This document shows, one piece after another, positions 25,450-38,424 of a stretch of DNA of 64,000 nucleotides. The position numbers were made by a program, and so were the translations under genes. Under the pieces are notes generated by a model. That model was not told the DNA's origin, did no database searches, and worked only from the letters and a program-made list of their open reading frames with translations. The stretch lies in NCBI GenBank assembly GCA_949128115.1, contig OX421962.1:55469787-55533786 (forward strand). Direction: 5' to 3'. The stretch comes from Anaspis maculata. Taxonomy: Eukaryota > Arthropoda > Insecta > Coleoptera > Scraptiidae. Numbering within the stretch: position 1 is the stretch's first letter; each line of letters begins with the position of its first letter.

Positions 25450-27650
25450 TGGGAATCTCAAACTGGTAACTGCAGACTTAATCTGATTCCTTTATTTTGT
25501 TGCTGCCTGCTGAATTTGGTCACAATCCATTGGAGAGATTTTGAATAATTGAATGGCAAAGTTTTAAACTTTGTCATTTTCAAATATTTGACAGACGACG
25601 AAAAGCGAAATACTCTTAACTGTTCTGAATACAGTTTTTTCAGGGCTTTCAAATGACATATTGCATGTCAAGTTCTGTGAGTTACAGGTTTTGTCATTTT
25701 TTGGTTGTGTCACTTCTTTTTAACAGATGGTAACTAAAAGTTGAAAGGCTCATGACGGCTTTACAGAACTTCGTATGTCGCCGGCGACAGTGTCGCTGAC
25801 CAATAGGATTCGATCTGCCTGTACTCTCCTACCTCTCTCCATAATTCCTGCGACACGAGTTTGTCAAGCCGCCATCATTCGACAACTGAACCATGTTTCC
25901 ATACACAAATTTCAAGTCGATCAGATCAACGGTTCAGCAGTTACCGTGGAAGATTACAGACAGACACACACACAGCCAGACTTTCATTTGGAAATGCATG
26001 GTTCCAATTATAGTAGGTATCGTTGTTCAGCATCGAAAACCGTTTGTGCCAAATTTCAAAAGGGACATATTTATTTCAGAGTCAAACCTTGGAATGCTTG
26101 GGCTGTAACACTTTTTTGATATACTAAAAGCGGTGTAGAAAAGAAGCACTTTGTTAAACTACTTCTTGACCAAGAGAAAAAAAAATTACAAGATATCCAA
26201 ATATATGGACTATGGCGGTTATATGTGTGTATGTCGGAAGCCGTACCATGTAAGAGCATTAAATCCAAATTTCAGTAGAAAAACCACAAAAAGTGATGTA
26301 AAGAGTCCGATTTTTGAATCCAAATACAGCAACTATTCAGAAGATTTAATTTTTAATATTTTAGTTTATGAAAATAAAACTGTCAAGTTTTAGCTTTGAT
26401 CTACAGAAAAAATACTTTGAAAAATCATTGGATAAAAAAATTACAACGATTCTAAATCGGTCAGAAACTTATGGGCCAGCCTGTATGAGACACGAGTATA
26501 AGTTATGCAAATTTCATTAAAATCGGTTCAGTCACGAAAAAGTGTGATATAGCTAGCCAAGATAGCGAAGAATCGTGAAAGTGACTTCAAGAAAATAGAT
26601 AGTTGTACGAAACGAACATGTAATTCAAGTTTTATCAAAATCGGTTCACTTACGAAAAAGTTCAATAAGTAAGTAAGTGCAGTCATGAATCGTTCACGGA
26701 AAGCATGGTGCAGATTTCATTACAATCGGTACACTCAGGAAAGGTTCAGTTAGGTATTGAGCGAATCGGAAAACTAAAGTTGATTCTATGATTACCACTA
26801 TGAGCTATGTGCAAGACAAGTACCTAGCGCCGCGTAGAGCAGGAGCCCTAAGTGAAACTCTCGTTGGGTTCAGGTGGTTGGTACTGTTTACACCATTTAT
26901 ATACCCTGGATTATTCCCTTAAGCAGCCGCTGGTGTGATGCGAATACTCGAAGTATTCCTTCCACTCTATCAGTCCAGCAAAGGTTTCTATTTCAACCAC
27001 CATGGTCTCTGTGAGTCCTACGCCTTGAGTGTTCCTGGAAACCAAGCGTTGAGGTGCATTCCTCGCACTCCTCAAAAGACAACCATTACCAGGGAAAGTG
27101 TCCTACACCAGAAGGACTTTATCTGGGAAATCCAAGAAAGGGTAGGTTTTCACAACAAGTACACAGATGACGCTTAGATCACATATTTCCTAGAGATGTA
27201 TTCGACTGTACACAAGTAAAAATGTCGTGACTTATCTTGTCAGTATCAAAAGAGGTTGCGGTGTCCGTCCGACAGAGGCGCAGGGGCGTATTATAGCTCA
27301 AAACAAAGGGGCTTACGGCGCAAATATTTTAAGCTATTTTGCTTCAAAGAATCAAATTGTGAGCAGTTCGAAGCACAAACAAATTCACGCGACAAGTTTT
27401 TGGCCGTCATCTGTCAGGCAAAAGTGTCACTCATATTATGTTATTTGGAAGCTCTTGAAAAACTGTATTCAGAACAGTTGAAAGTATTGCCCTATCTGAT
27501 GTCATCCGTCGAAATAATAAAAAATGTCAAAGTTCAAAACTTTACCATTTAATCATTCAAAATGTATCCGATGGATTGGAACCAAATTTAGCAAGAAGCA
27601 ACACAACAAATGAGTCGAATTAAGTTGCAGTTTTCCGTCATTCTCCAATC
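25450..27650. mobile_element. Inverted-repeat element with 1.7-kb centre
   Basis: Arms 25450-25733 and 27402-27650 share CTGTATTCAGAACAGTT-like and CAAAGTTTTAAACTTTG-like words. The centre has no recognisable gene. Open frames at 25775-26119 and 26935-27177 lack motifs. Ends and target duplication could not be set. Confidence 0.6.
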
Positions 27651-28605
27651 GGGCGGACACCTTCCCTTCATTTGACAATAACATTTTTTATCTACGACGC
27701 TTACTAAAAGTAGCACTTTTAGCGTTAACTGGCCGTGTTAGAAACGTCAAATTATCTTGGAGCGTTAAATAATTTATGTCATCAAAGTCACTTTTAGCAC
27801 GGCGTTGAATAAATAAAATCACCAAAATATACTTTTTTATTTGTTATTAAAACTGTATCTGACACTTTGACATTTCTATAGGCGATTTATATTTAAAAAC
27901 GCTACCTCGTGTAGAGCTCGGTACTTGATCGTAGAGGAATTTTTTGAGAGGAACACATACTCCGACGTCTAGTAGCCTAAGTGGGCACTAGTGGATACCT
28001 GCAATACCCACATTCACATTATTGACATGGAAATTTGACAAGTAGAAATAATGTGAAAAGGGGTTTGCATTTGTGTCTCTTATTTGTTATGTTATGTTAT
28101 GGTTAGCATATCTAGCAGGCTTGTAGTTGATCTAGCTCCAGAGGTGCGCAGCTGATAGGCTACGCCTCCAGCAATGCACTACATTGCGGTAAAAAAAGAC
28201 AACGTCTACGTCCCGAACACAAAGGTAGCTACGGCGAGCTTATTAGAATGAAAAATGCGGATCTCCAGCTGAAGTCCAAGCAGAAAATCTCTAGAAAAAA
28301 GCGATGAAAAAAGGTAGGTGGTGGTTGACTCTGCACGGCCAGCCCGAGATGATTTTTTCTGGGCTGGCAGGCTGGCTTGGTGCAAGGCTGGTCGACGGGC
28401 TTGTGTGTTTCCCTTCGTGCGTATGTGACAGAGTCTGTTGCTCTTCCTTGGGCGGAAGCTATGGATGATTTAGAGAAAGATCTGCGACTCTGCGACGACG
28501 CTGACGCTGGTCATCAACATGGGGCCCAATAAAGAGCCTACGGGGTCCCAAGGGTACAGGAACAAAAGTTTGCTTGTAGTGGACTGCACAAGACAGTCCA
28601 CTACA
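27651..28605. other. No gene seen
   Basis: About 950 bp. It holds a few GC-richer stretches (28300-28560) but no recognisable coding or RNA gene. Confidence 0.5.
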
Positions 28606-28607
28606 TA

Positions 28608-28793
28608 TACAGGGTGTTTCAAAAAATGCAAAAAATGCCACACCCTGTACCTATATGGCAAAAATGGAAAATTATACTTGACATATTCAGAGACTACGGA
28701 AAAAATTGTCCCAGGAAAGTTTTTTCTTTTTTGAATTATCATGAAAAGAAAGTTTTTGACAAGGGGGTATCGCTCTCGCGTGAACACCCTGTA
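28608..28793. mobile_element. Short TACAGGGTG element
   Basis: Starts TACAGGGTGTTTCA and ends TGAACACCCTGTA, with TA to the left and CA to the right. An internal CACCCTGTA at about 28642-28650 could mark a still smaller unit or a nested end. Confidence 0.7.
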
Positions 28794-28929
28794 CATGTTA
28801 AAAGTGTTTTATTTTATTCACGGGGTTGCTCCATTCGCTAAAGCTCGTTTCGCAATTGTCTCCCCGCTCACAAAATAATCTCTCACTTTTAACACTTACA
28901 TCATAAATAGCTAGTAGGACGGGGGCGAA

Positions 28930-29072
28930 GAGGTTGAATATGAAAATTTGACAATGTGCATGTGTCCTAGATGTCCCCCTCAAAATAAAAATCGACCTGT
29001 TTCGGCGTTTTCCTAGAAAAAAATTTGGCAGCGAGAAATCTGTAGTGGGTCTTTTTCAAAAAATCACCTGTA
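28930..29072. repeat. Fragment of the TACCGGGTG family
   Basis: Matches the right arm of the elements at 48945-50781: GATGTCCCCCT followed by AAAAATCGACCTGTTT. One-ended and decayed. Confidence 0.6.
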
Positions 29073-31796
29073 TGTAGAGGCATCGCACGCGTGACAAAAC
29101 CTATTATAATAGTTCCATAGTTAATTGCATGTCACAAACACATCGTGAATTATTTCTTCATCGAAATGACGGTTGTGTTCGTATGTATGATGGTTTACCT
29201 ACGTAACAATTATAACTATTCTTAAGATTCTTTACCGCGATAATACAATGTTTAAACAAATAAGTTCTCGGTGAAACTTTTCTCATCAGTAGTAATTACT
29301 AAATATTAAAGAGTGTTAAATAAAGAGTAAGTACCTACCTGTACATTAATCATTGTTTGTATTCACTGAAACGTTCTTTGGTCGCTGAGGAAATTAATGT
29401 AAATGCTATCGCAATTATTATCAAGACAGGTGTAAATAAACTTTAGACGAGACCTGGAATGGTTATACTTAAGCAACCATAATGATACCTTTTGACTTGC
29501 TTGCCGTGTAAATAGCCTAAACACAGTTATGAGGAGCAATTTCAATGTTTCGTTTAGTCATGTTTTCTAATTATCGATTTGAGTTTGACTCCTGTGTTAG
29601 TCCTGCTGGTGAAATCCAAAAGTAGTGTAAAGTTTGATCTGTTGACGTTCTATTTCCAGATCCTATTTTTAAAAGATTTTATGAGATTTCAAGTTCACCT
29701 GGTAAAAGAACTATATAGTGTTAAGTGTTGGAAGGCACCTGATTTAAAATATGCAGTATACCCAAAGTCCAACTGTATCAAAAACTAACACTTTCGAAAT
29801 AAGCACAATGGCTAGACTCTGATAGGTAAGCCACACCTTTTCAAAGTGCATCAAACAGGCCACATCTCCAATTAATCCTTAATGGTTTGCTCCACTGAGT
29901 CCAGTCACGCATATACAAACAAAGGGCTTAGGAAGCTATTAGGGATTATATTAATCTGATATAGCATCTGAGAATATTTTTTACCCGACTTCTTTTAAGC
30001 TGTCAAGTTTCGTAGAAGCCCTTTCGATAGGAGATAAGACAAATCATGACAAGGTATCGCGTAGAGACGTAATTAAATCGCTACTCTACTGATGTTTCAT
30101 TGATGACCAGGAATACGTCATTCTCATACTAATAAAATCAGAATTTGGAATATGCCGAAGTTTGAAATTCACCAAGCGTCCGTGAAATCGTCACCAAAAA
30201 GGTGACACTCAATACTTTTCATCAGAAAAATATGAGTGTCCCATTATATCCCAAATCATACCGCAATGCCATTGAAGGTAGTTCAGTGCAGCTGATGGGT
30301 GGATGTTGATAGACGCGTAGTTTTGGTCAACTCCGACTCGTACCTTAACTATAGCACAATAAGAAGTATCCAAACAGGAAACTAAGTTTCTAATTTACAG
30401 CCATTGTGGTTTCACACATAAATCTTAATCTACAACACCACAATAACTATATAACAGAGAAGCGACAGATACAACATGACAAAGTCGAAGACAGGATCAT
30501 TGTGTGTTTCGTGGAGTTGGGCGAGGATTATTATTATTATCATTATGGAAAAGAAAACCACCTTATACCTACAGATTTGTAACAGGATTCCACAAGTTGA
30601 AATCTTGTTAGGTATCTATAATTTTGGGGCACCAATAAAGAGAGAGGAATGCCGGTGGCGTTTTCAGCTCCACTAATCAAGTATAGCAGGTATAATTCGA
30701 AAAGGCTTTGGTATTGGATTTCAAGTATATTTAGGTGCGGTTGACGTCAACAAAAAGTGAACTGCAATAGTCTGTTTTGTCATTTGTATTTGTGATTTTC
30801 GTTGTTTATTGTGTTCAATGTGCTCAGTGCTGAATTTTTTCAAGTCAAGGAAGTCAAGTTCTTATAAGTGATCTATAAGTTTAATGTTTCTCAATAAAAA
30901 GTGTTGTATCATAACAACTTAAACAGAAAAGTGATCCAACTACTGATGAGATATGGAGAAAATTTTCATGGAAGCTGTTACTAAAGCCTGAAGGGTCCTG
31001 GTTCCAGGCATTATTCCAAAGCGACTGTTGCGGCTTTGGGCATTTTTCATTGCGCTGTGCTTGCCCTGTAAAGACTACACGAGGTAAGTTCCAATGGGGC
31101 TCAACCCCAGTACCATCAGCCACCCTACAGAGGCTCCATTACTTTGAATCGAAATTGAAGTAGACGAAACTGCATACCTACAGCCCCGCAGATGCAGCAG
31201 ATTTCAATTATATACCAATAAACTGTGGTGAGTACAACGCAACAATTTGAAGAGACTCAATTATTTAGCAAACATTTTTTCATTAGGTACCTGAGTATAG
31301 TCTTGGGGAAACACACCAGGTCAGCGCCACTCAGTATCCATTCTAACTATACACTATACTATATATTATAGGGAACTGAGTGGGACAAAACTTACGAGAA
31401 AGAGGTATGTATGTCTTCGGCTCATCGCTGGCGTATCCATATTGCGCATCCACCATTTGTGTTAAGGTTCGTCGCTTAACGGCTGTTGCACTCTTTAGGC
31501 TTTTATGTTAAGTCAAGGTTACTATTACCTGTGCTATTACTAAAGAATTTTACACACTTTACACTCAAAATGAATTTAGCGACAAAAAAAAGTCGTCGTG
31601 TCTGTCATGGGACCTCTTATCGTAGCATCCTCACTGCAACGTCCTTGAAGATATTCATTTCAGAGGAGGTGGTGTCCTCCTTGCCATCAAGAGTTCGATT
31701 AGTTTATAAATTTAGCTAATAAATACCGACTTTATTACTCACAGGGCCCCTTCCTCGACATTGTCGGTTGCAGTGTGTTATTGGGCAATTTTTTGT
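29073..31796. other. No gene seen
   Basis: About 2.7 kb with no recognisable gene or structured repeat. Short ATT runs near 30528 are the only low-complexity feature. Confidence 0.5.
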
Positions 31797-31798
31797 TA

Positions 31799-32399
31799 TA
31801 CAGGGTGTTTCGTTTCGGTGACCTTGCATAAGACTTCGGGAGGTGATTCCTCTCAAGAAAATAAAGTTAAACGTAGGAGTAACATTTTACCCTGAAATGC
31901 TTCCTAAGGGAGTTACAGCCCCTCAAAGGTACGAAGTTGAACAAAGTTTTCAATTATTTGCTCAAGAACTGTCAAAGGTAGGAACTTCAAATTTGGTATA
32001 GAGAAGTTTCTCAACAGTGCAAATGTACATGAAAATTTCTGAACAAATCTAACCAGTGGTAGCAAAAATTAGAGGAGATTGGGACTATGTTGAAAATTAT
32101 TCATGACACGTCCGTGTTTTCACACTTTTACTTCAGAACGATGCATCCTACGGAAAAAATGTAAGAGGAGTAAAAGTTTTGGATTGAACGAATTTATCGA
32201 AAACATCAAATTTGAAGCTCTTACCTTCGACAGTTCTTGAGCAAATGATTGAAAAAACTTTGTTGCATTTCGTGCCTTTGAGGAGCTGTAACTCCCTCAG
32301 GGAGCACTTTAGGAAAAAAATTACTCCCACTTTTAGACTAATTCTTTTGAGAGGAATCACCTCCCGAAGTATAATGCAAGGTCACTGAAACACCCTGTA
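31799..32399. mobile_element. TACAGGGTG fold-back element, copy 2
   Basis: Same family as 21133-21726, with the inner sequence inverted relative to it. The left flank is TA; the right flank is TG, so one side of the target duplication has mutated. Non-coding. Confidence 0.85.
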
Positions 32400-32549
32400 T
32401 GTGTTTGCTATTTATATTCCTCCTAGTACCTATATCTAGTGCCGATGACGAGCATTGTATTGATCTTTTTAGCGCAATTTTCCAAACGAGAAGGCGCTTT
32501 TGTCTTCGCTTTGTCCGTCCGTCCGTCCGCGTCACAGCATCTAGTCCGA

Positions 32550-33469
32550 GACGAAAAGGTTTTTGCGAAAAAATTTCACTCCAATGGGTAGCTCATGACG
32601 TTGTATCCCGAACCAAGACAAATCTCGACGAAATAATGATAAACAATTACAATAATAACAAATTAGTGTGGCGCGGCATTGGCGTTGAATGCTGCATTTC
32701 AGAAGCCGGCCTGATCTCGAAAGTTATCACATGCGAACAAGTACCCGGTCTTATCATTTTACAATAATACAAATGCGGAGTTGGGTATATTTAGAGAAGG
32801 ATTTGGGCTTCATTTCAACAAAAAATCCACATCGGTGCGAGGCACATGTCAATAGTTATGAATTTTTGAAAATGATTCCGAAGCTGCTGTTCGGCCGCAA
32901 ATGATAATTCGTTGTTTGCTGGCGCTTGAAATCTTCTTCTCTGAGCAGGACGGAATGATGCTTGACAAGAAAATTTCAACTCAAATATGAGTAACTCATG
33001 ATCTTGGTAGACGAACCAAGAAAAAGCTTGCCGAAATAACGATAAACAATTACAATAATAACATTTGACTATACGGCGGCGTCGCGGATTGATTGCTGAA
33101 TTTCACATTTGAATGTAAGAAATTAGGACATGCGGAGAAGTACATATTCTCTTGAAAATCCATCATGGAGAATTTGAACTTCATTTCAATAAAAATTCCA
33201 CATCGGTGCCGAGGTACAGGTCAATAGTTTGAAAATGACTCCGAAGCTACGGCTCGGCCGCAAATGATTAGTTGTTGCTTGCTGGTGCTTGATATCCTAT
33301 CCTCCGAACGAAACGAAATCTAATACAGAAAATATCTCAACTCGAATGGGTAGCTCATGGCCTTGATACGCGAACCAAGAAAAATCTTTCCAAAATAATC
33401 ATAAACAATTACAATCATAAAATTTTGGTGTAAGGCGGCTTCGCCGATCAAGTGCTGGAATTCACAGTT
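32550..33469. repeat. Tandem repeat, 360-400-bp unit, split by a transposon
   Basis: Three related units begin near 32560, 32960 and 33320. All share GGGTAGCTCATG-like and ATAAACAATTACAAT words, then CGGCGTCGC, CATCGGTGC and CGGCCGCAAATGAT blocks. The third unit is cut at 33469 and resumes at 37640-37830 after the inserted element. Confidence 0.78.
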
Positions 33470-34269
33470 ATACAGGGTGTTCCAGATTTAAATCGCGTCC
33501 TTTCAGGAAGTGATCGAAAATGTCAAAAGAAGTAGACTTTCTTAAAAAAAATTTATGTCAGAAACGAATAATAACAGAGATATGGGCGTTTAAGTTGAAC
33601 CTTAAAAATCGATTTTTCGTCATAGGTTTAGAACTTCTCAACCGATTTTGTTCCAATTTGAACCAAAGGTCACTGAGATAGACTAGGCCCCATCATTAGA
33701 AATTTAATTTCAAGAAGCATTTCGTATAACATTTTGCTAACCGACGTTTTTAGACTAACTGGACCTTGCCGAGTAAGAAAACCGCGGTTAGCAACTCCGA
33801 AATCTTGACCGGAAGCTCGGTATTCAAGATGGCGGCTCATTCGACTTCAAAAAACGGAAATAAAAAAAATAGATCTTTTAGAACGGGAAAAAAACCTAAG
33901 GATATGTTTTTGGCACGCTAAATTCAAAAATAATATCGAAAACAGTCCACCCTTGAACCGGAAGTGAGTATTTCAAAATGGCGGCCATCATGGCACGCCA
34001 CTTGAAAAAATATTAATTTTTACTGCATTTGGTACAATGGAATTTGAAAAAATCAGTACTTTAGGCTTTAGAGAAGCTGAATGCAAAAAAGCATCATAAC
34101 GAGTTGAAGCGGGGGTATCCAAGCTATTACCTATAGCTAACAGAGTCATAAACAACTTCTTCGCAACGCGCATTTCTCGTCGTGAAAAATGCTTGAACAT
34201 AATTATTATGATGTGGTTTGACTACGCGTGACTACGGTTTCTATGGTAGGTGCTCATCTGAACGAGGAA

Positions 34270-36290
34270 ATTTTTTTTCAATAATGATGAGACAAATGGC
34301 TTTGCAGAAACAGGCTTCGGTGCAGGAGAACCCTGACTTCCTGCAATTGCAATTTCTTGTTGCACATTGATTCTTGCAAGCCTTTAGAACAAGATATAAA
34401 GTCATTAGAACAAATACAAGTGTATTGCTCTGTATCTGTCATCCATATTCCTCTGAGCAAAGAGTTTGTGGGTTCCGTAGATGAGCCTTCTTCCATATAG
34501 CAGTCTACAACACAGGAGAGAAATTTGACGCTTGACAAGGTTTTGTAAGAAATTATACGCTTCAAACCGCGGACAATGACTTCTCTAGATATGAAGTCTT
34601 ACGGCGTCACTTGTTAGTAGATTCGAGATTAGATCGGTAGATTTTCTGGCTTCTTAGATGTTTCAAAAAGGTGATATCGTGCTTCACCAGCAGTGAAAAC
34701 CGAGCGTCCAACCTGAATGGAAGAACACCACTTTTGTCATGCGCAAACTGAAAAGGAAATATCTATCATAGGTACCTACCTTGTACAATTGGACAATAAA
34801 GCCCTCTACATTTTCAACCACAGAAAGTTGGATGTCATCATCACCAAGACCAGCAAGAAGATTTGAATCCTAACAAAATGATTTCCATGCGTGTTTCTTT
34901 AAAACATTGTATAGATGTGAAGTGGTGTCACAGCCCGTAAGCGAATGGAAAGTAAGTATGTTTTACGTTTACAAGTTAGTAAGTCCATGGGTGCAGAATG
35001 CAGATGCTGTGTACAGGAATGAACTTTGGCTGTACCGCTAATCAACCACACTTGAGATGCTGTCATTTTTGACTTATGAGCAATAAAAAGGACAAGTATA
35101 TCAGTATCGCTGTCCATCACAACAACAGAATCTGATGAACTGTCCACAGCATGGAGGACGACACGAGTATCTGCTCCCTCATGAGTGGCGGCAAGAGAAC
35201 TGACATCTCTTGATTGATTGTATTGGACTGCAACCTCATCCATGAAGCCTCCAGCAGTTACGATTTCTGTGTTGTACAGAAAAGAAGTCATTCTGCGTGA
35301 GCTCTAAGCTGAGAAAGTTTGCCAAATCTGCTTTATTCTCGGGAAGAGACAAAGACTTCCAGTCATTCGGCAGCGGTACAACAGAATTCTGAATGACTCT
35401 CTGGATTGGAGTCGCTTTGGCAGTTCGTTTATTTTTCGTGCCGGATTCGATAGAATTGCCATAAAGACCGCCTGACTATCAATAATAAGATGCGAAGATG
35501 ATCTCTCAATGTAAATACTACTGGGACAGCCAACATTTGAAATGAGCAAGGGTGTAGTGACTCCTTTTCAGAACTTCTCAGGACACCAGACATTTCTGCT
35601 AATGAGAATGACACAGGGAGGGGAAACAGCTCGTGTGTTAGAGTAGGTTTTAGATCTATCATATCTGGCTCCCGGCCTCGTAAGCAACGACGGGACGGCG
35701 AAGAATTTCCCTATCGGCAGTCACAATTTATGACTGGGTCTTTTGTGAATTTGATCTTGTGCAGATCTGCGAGAGTCAGCGCATTATTCTTAGTCAGACT
35801 TGCATGAAAGGAGACTGAAGGTCTACCTGTGCCATCATGTATCAGGCGTTCTTGTACGAATTGGCGTAGTGAGACATGCCTATCTCCTCAGCACTCGAAA
35901 GTGCGTTCTCAGTTTCTTCTGTGGCTTGATCCTGTGTAGCGACGTTGCACACGCTCTGAGCAGGATTTAGCAAACCAAATGATTTCATCATAGCCACCAA
36001 TGAGTCTTTGTCAACTATATCTCATCGTCGTTGTCGAACCGGTGCTTTCCTCCTTGAAAGTTCCAGATGCGTCAATACCATACATCTCAAGTATTTGAGT
36101 CTTCATTTCAGATCTCCAGTAATAAGAAAGTGCCCATCTCTTAAGAGTAAAGGCGTCTTGACTGATACCAATAACACCACCAGCATCCTTGTTTATTCCT
36201 ACAACCCACTCTTGAGCGTGATCAGGGTCAACTTGGGCAAATTTCTGATGAGAGCGTAGAACAACAAACGCGAAATTCAAATTTGGCGCC
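34270..36290 (-). pseudogene. Decayed PIN/FEN-like protein with Cys-rich tail
   Basis: Conserved blocks appear in order on the minus strand but in different frames. Near 36270-36090: KFAQVDPDHAQEW and GGVIGIS. Near 35500: SSHLIIDSQAVFM. Near 35390-35300: LPNDWKSLSLPENKADLANF. Near 35190-35060: HEGADTRVVLHA then DSDTDILVLF. Near 34940: HSLTGCDTTSHLYN. Near 34380-34290: a Cys-rich ending with NCNCRKSGFSC. The order matches a widespread, largely unnamed metazoan protein family that I recall mostly from uncharacterised proteins. EADTR, DTDxLVL and TGCDT resemble the acidic motifs of XPG/FEN-type PIN nucleases (EAEAxC, EDxDxL, GCDY); that functional link is my inference. There are frame changes around 35300, after 36011 and near 34950, so it cannot make a full protein. 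Confidence 0.7.
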
Positions 36291-36843
36291 CTAGCTACCC
36301 TGAGCGTTCACAGCGCTGTCTAGTGTATGAAAAAAAAGTTTCTGTATACTTTTTTCAACCTGCCAAACCCGCTTGATTGGTCTCCTGTTCTCTACGAGTA
36401 TACTCTTTATTGGTCTAAACATAAGGACCTATTTTTTGGTTCCTAAGAAAATCGTGAAAAAACGACTTCATGGTGGTTGCCATGTTAAAATACTCACTTC
36501 CGGTTGAGCTATGGAATGTTTTTGAAGTTGTTTATCAATTATGGCATGCCAGAAATGTATCCTTGGCGTTTTCCGCGTACTTGAAGCTCTTAGTCAATAT
36601 TTCTCCTTTTTGGGACCGGATGAGCCGCCATCTTGAATACGGAGCTTCCGGTCCATATTTCGAGTTGCTAACCGCGATTTTCGCATTCGGCAAGGTCAAA
36701 TTAGTCTTAAAACATTGGTTAGCAAAATGTTATACGAAATGCTTCTTGCATCGTTGAAAATGAAATATTGGTTTACAGCGAAATGGGCCTAGTCTAAGAT
36801 GAGTCTGTATTAAACAATAATAACGCGTTCCAACAAAAATTTC

Positions 36844-37385
36844 CAGGGGCGTGGATAATTTGGGGTGACCCCACTTTTTTACCCCTATTTTTTCAATCCT
36901 CGTGTAATTTGGTAAATTGATCATATTTTTGACTTTTATGTTCAATTCTAAAGAGAAAGTTACTCTTGCAAAATTTTGATTGGAGGCTTTGTTCTCAAGA
37001 TATTTAAGGTTGAAACTTCGGAAAACATCTCGAAAACACCATTTTCAAAGCCCTACAAATTAAAATCCAAGATAACTAACGATTCCTTTATTGAGATAGG
37101 TTTTCTAGGTGTTTCAAGTTGCTAAATCATGATTTGTTGTAGGAACCGAGAAGTTTTCAGAAAAAATATTTTTTTGGCTTTTGATAGTGGATGGTTTGAT
37201 GTGTTTTCCGGAGTTTTAAACGCAAAAATCTTGAAAACAAAGCTTCTAATCAAAATTTTGCAAGTGTAACTTTTTCTTTAAAATTGAACTAAAAATTCAA
37301 AAATGTGAACAATCTACAAAATTACCTCAAGGGGTAAAAAATAGGGGTAAAAAAGCAAGGGCATACCTCATTATCCACGCCCCTG
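36844..37385. mobile_element. hAT-like MITE in the element's right arm
   Basis: Ends CAGGGGCGTGGATAAT and its complement. The 8-bp flanks are AAAATTTC and AAAATTTT, a 7/8 match. The left arm of the host element has no counterpart, so it inserted after the host formed. The interior is palindromic and non-coding. Confidence 0.85.
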
Positions 37386-37849
37386 AAAATTTTTAATGAA
37401 CCGCGTTATCATCGTCAGATACCGACTTATTTCAGTAAGCTTCGGTTCAAATTTGAACAAAATCGGTTGAGAAGTTTCAAAGTTATGGCGAAAAATCGAT
37501 TTTCAAAGTTCAACTTTGAACGCCTATATCTCCGTTATTATTTCTTTCTGACATATATTTTTTCGAGACAGTCTACTTCTTTTGACGTTTCCCATCACTT
37601 CCTGAAAGGACGCGATTCAAATCGGAAACACCCTGTATAGATGTAGAAAGTTGCGATATGCGGGTAACTACATGTTCTTATGGAAATACATCACCATACA
37701 TGTACGGGATTATATTTAGAGAACAATTTGAACTTTCTTTTGACAAAAACTCCACTTCGATACGACCCTCGGGTCAAATGTTATGATTTTTTGGAAACTA
37801 CCGCAAAACTACGGCTCGGCGCATACGCAAGACTAAGACTACAAATTTA

Positions 37850-38420
37850 AAATCAGACGTGCCATTAAGACTATTTAACATTTTGAAATAGTCAATACTA
37901 GATACCTGGAGGATAATGGCACTCAAACTACGAAACATGTTCGCTCCATAACAAAAAAGAAGTATAGGTAGGTATCACTACAAATCATGTGACAGACCAC
38001 CATTTTCTCGGTTTTCCGATAAAAAAAAATCCCAATTCAAAAATAAACCCGATATTTGTGTTCAGGAGGTCGAAATCAGTTGGAAACATTTTTTTTATCA
38101 GTAACAGAATGACGCTTATGTGGCCGGTTTGTCTACTGTCTGTCTCATGTAGTGTAGAGTCTCGTGTAGAAATTAAGACGCTGTACTCCTTCTCGAGAAT
38201 TGGAGCAAGAGCCTTGGAACTTTTTCCGATGGATAACTGATGTCCCCAAGGGTGGCCAATGGGCACTATTTTTGTTATCCATACATCGTCATCATTACTA
38301 TCAAAAAACAAAGATCTCCTGTGCACTTCGAAGAAGTTGAACTTCTCTTCGGGAAATAAAGCTACAGCCCTTAAAAATTGAGCTTTATCCGATGGATAGC
38401 TTATAGCTTAGGTCCTCAAA
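37850..38420. other. No gene seen
   Basis: A minus-strand open frame of 113 codons (37985-38326) has no recognisable motif and no splice or codon evidence. Not called as a gene. Confidence 0.5.
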
Positions 38421-38424
38421 GACC

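Larger units (their letters stand above)
33472..37637. mobile_element. 4.2-kb TACAGGGTG element carrying a decayed gene
   Basis: Starts TACAGGGTGTTCCAG, ends with its complement, and has TA on both sides (33470-33471 and 37638-37639). The arms are about 33472-34010 and 36465-37637; the right arm is enlarged by a hAT-like insertion (36844-37385). The loop contains a minus-strand pseudogene of a PIN/FEN-like family and not a recognisable transposase. It interrupts the third unit of a tandem repeat, so the pre-insertion site can be inferred from the neighbouring units. Confidence 0.85.

Noticed and set aside
25775..26119. 114-codon open frame
   Set aside because: It lies inside an inverted-repeat element and shows low-complexity features; no family resemblance.
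32399..32767. 122-codon open frame with a signal-like start
   Set aside because: It starts at a transposon edge and runs into the 360-400-bp tandem repeat; the frame is not kept in the other repeat units.
37985..38326. 113-codon minus-strand open frame
   Set aside because: No motif, no splice signals, and an equally long open frame lies antisense to it.
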